Assembly (NCBI GenBank): GCA_033002965.1
Contig: JAURVB010000031.1
Span: 1-64,000 of the forward strand
DNA: 64,000 bases
DNA from: Piper betle
Lineage: Eukaryota; Streptophyta; Magnoliopsida; Piperales; Piperaceae
Reading direction: 5' to 3'
The notes beneath the pieces are model-generated. The model made no database searches. It saw only the letters and a list, made by a program, of their open reading frames with translations, and was not told the origin of the DNA. Position 1 is the stretch's first letter, and each line of letters starts with the position of its first letter. A program made the translations under genes and the position numbers. Shown one piece after another: positions 62,487 through 64,000 of this stretch.

Positions 62487-63053
62487 CTATAGTTCATTCT
62501 CACTTATAAACATTATCTTATCCTAATAGGTATTAGATGTAGGATTAAGTTGAGGGATCTCATAAAAACTATCAAGATTGTTGTCAGCAAGTGCTTCTTC
62601 CTTCCCCTCCATGGCTCATCCAAGTTGATCTACTTGGGCACAAAATCCTTCATTGTTCATTCTATATTGAGTTTCTCCTACTCCAATTCCTCTACCAGAT
62701 CTATGTCTAACTCGTCCTCATGAACATAAGAAAACATCCTTCATCCAACAAGCACATTACAATACCATCTATAGTTCATTTTCACTTATAAACATTATCT
62801 TATCCCAATAGGTATTAGATGTAGGATTAAGTTGAGGGATCTCATAAAAACTATCAAGATTGTTGTCAGCAAGTGCTTCTTCCTTCCCCCTCCATGGCTC
62901 ATCCAAGTTGATCTACTTGAGGCACAAAATCCTTCATTGTTCATTCTATATTGAGTTTCTCCTACTCCAATTCCTCTACCAGATCTATGTCTAACTCGTC
63001 CTCATGAACATAAGAAAACATCCTTCATCCAACAAGCACATTACAATACCATC
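62487..63053. repeat. 282-bp tandem duplication
   Basis: CTATAGTTCATT(C/T)TCACTTATAAAC begins copies at 62487 and 62769, each running to CATTACAATACCATC. The copies are nearly identical, differing by single bases and small G/C-run indels. On the minus strand they would encode the extreme N-terminus of the MULE protein. The first 75 bp of the unit also occurs at 28800-28875. Confidence 0.9.
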
Positions 63054-63146
63054 AATGACAAATTAATGGTCCACAAAATACCAAACCATTATTACTTAAT
63101 TTTATTTTCTCCTCTTGACTCCTTTTATTTTTCAACCCATAACATT

Positions 63147-63850
<704 letters not shown>

Positions 63851-64000
63851 TAAAACCTATAACACTTGTGCCTATGTCACCCGCATAGTACCAGGCTCTC
63901 CTCCCTTGCATAGCATAGAGTTGTTTATTGTTGTCCTATTCATGTTCTATAATTTACCAATCGAGGATAATATCAAGTTATATGGCTGATTATATTGAGT

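Overview
This window is plant nuclear DNA, from a flowering plant. The evidence is a class III peroxidase gene with the usual four exons and three GT-AG introns, a plant-type prenyltransferase-alpha-repeat gene, and nested Ty3-gypsy, Ty1-copia, MULE-like, En/Spm-like and hAT-like elements in an AT-rich background. The species cannot be named from the sequence alone. Almost everything outside the two gene loci is transposon debris, microsatellite or degenerate tandem repeat.

Layout. 0.2-2.05 kb: a GC-rich, proline-codon-rich repeat element ending in two perfect hairpins. 2.9-4.2 kb: a hAT-like terminal-inverted-repeat element holding a piece of a long LTR. 4.7-18.6 kb: a minus-strand gene resembling protein prenyltransferase alpha-subunit repeat-containing protein 1 (PTAR1). 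Five exons can be joined in perfect phase, but the copy is disabled. Its fourth intron carries a 10.3-kb non-autonomous gypsy element (6193-16456, duplicated target ATAAG), whose 3' LTR was later hit by a 3.26-kb solo LTR (9391-12647, duplicated target GGTAC). 18.6-24.5 kb: mostly unassigned DNA, with a 0.3-kb polypyrimidine tract and a copia-like LTR. 24.5-27.9 kb: another long solo LTR with an inverted internal segment. 31-38.4 kb: scattered exons of an En/Spm-type transposase, split by a gypsy LTR fragment, a decayed copia element (about 33.7-37.9 kb, plus strand) and a complete copia element with both LTRs (38384-43512, minus strand). 44.5-48.2 kb: minisatellite and low-complexity DNA. 48.6-50.24 kb: a large foldback element bracketed by TA microsatellites.

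The one gene that looks intact is a peroxidase-46-like class III peroxidase on the minus strand (exons 55787-55990, 55517-55696, 54525-54690 and 52908-53323; 321 residues). The last 6 kb holds degenerate plus-strand transposon-associated reading frames and a minus-strand MULE transposase fragment. It also holds a 364-bp unspliced copy of the peroxidase exon 2/intron 2 border (63147-63510), only four substitutions from its source and lying inside duplicated transposon-like DNA.

The long-LTR family recurs at 3.1, 6.2-16.5, 9.4, 24.5 and 32.5 kb. Most copies large enough to show it carry a shared module: an inverted pair of TTGACT motifs followed by a GC-rich, proline-rich stretch. The same module, without LTR ends, builds the elements at 0.2-2 kb and 48.6-50.2 kb. 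The foldback elements therefore appear to derive from, or share a source with, the LTR leader.
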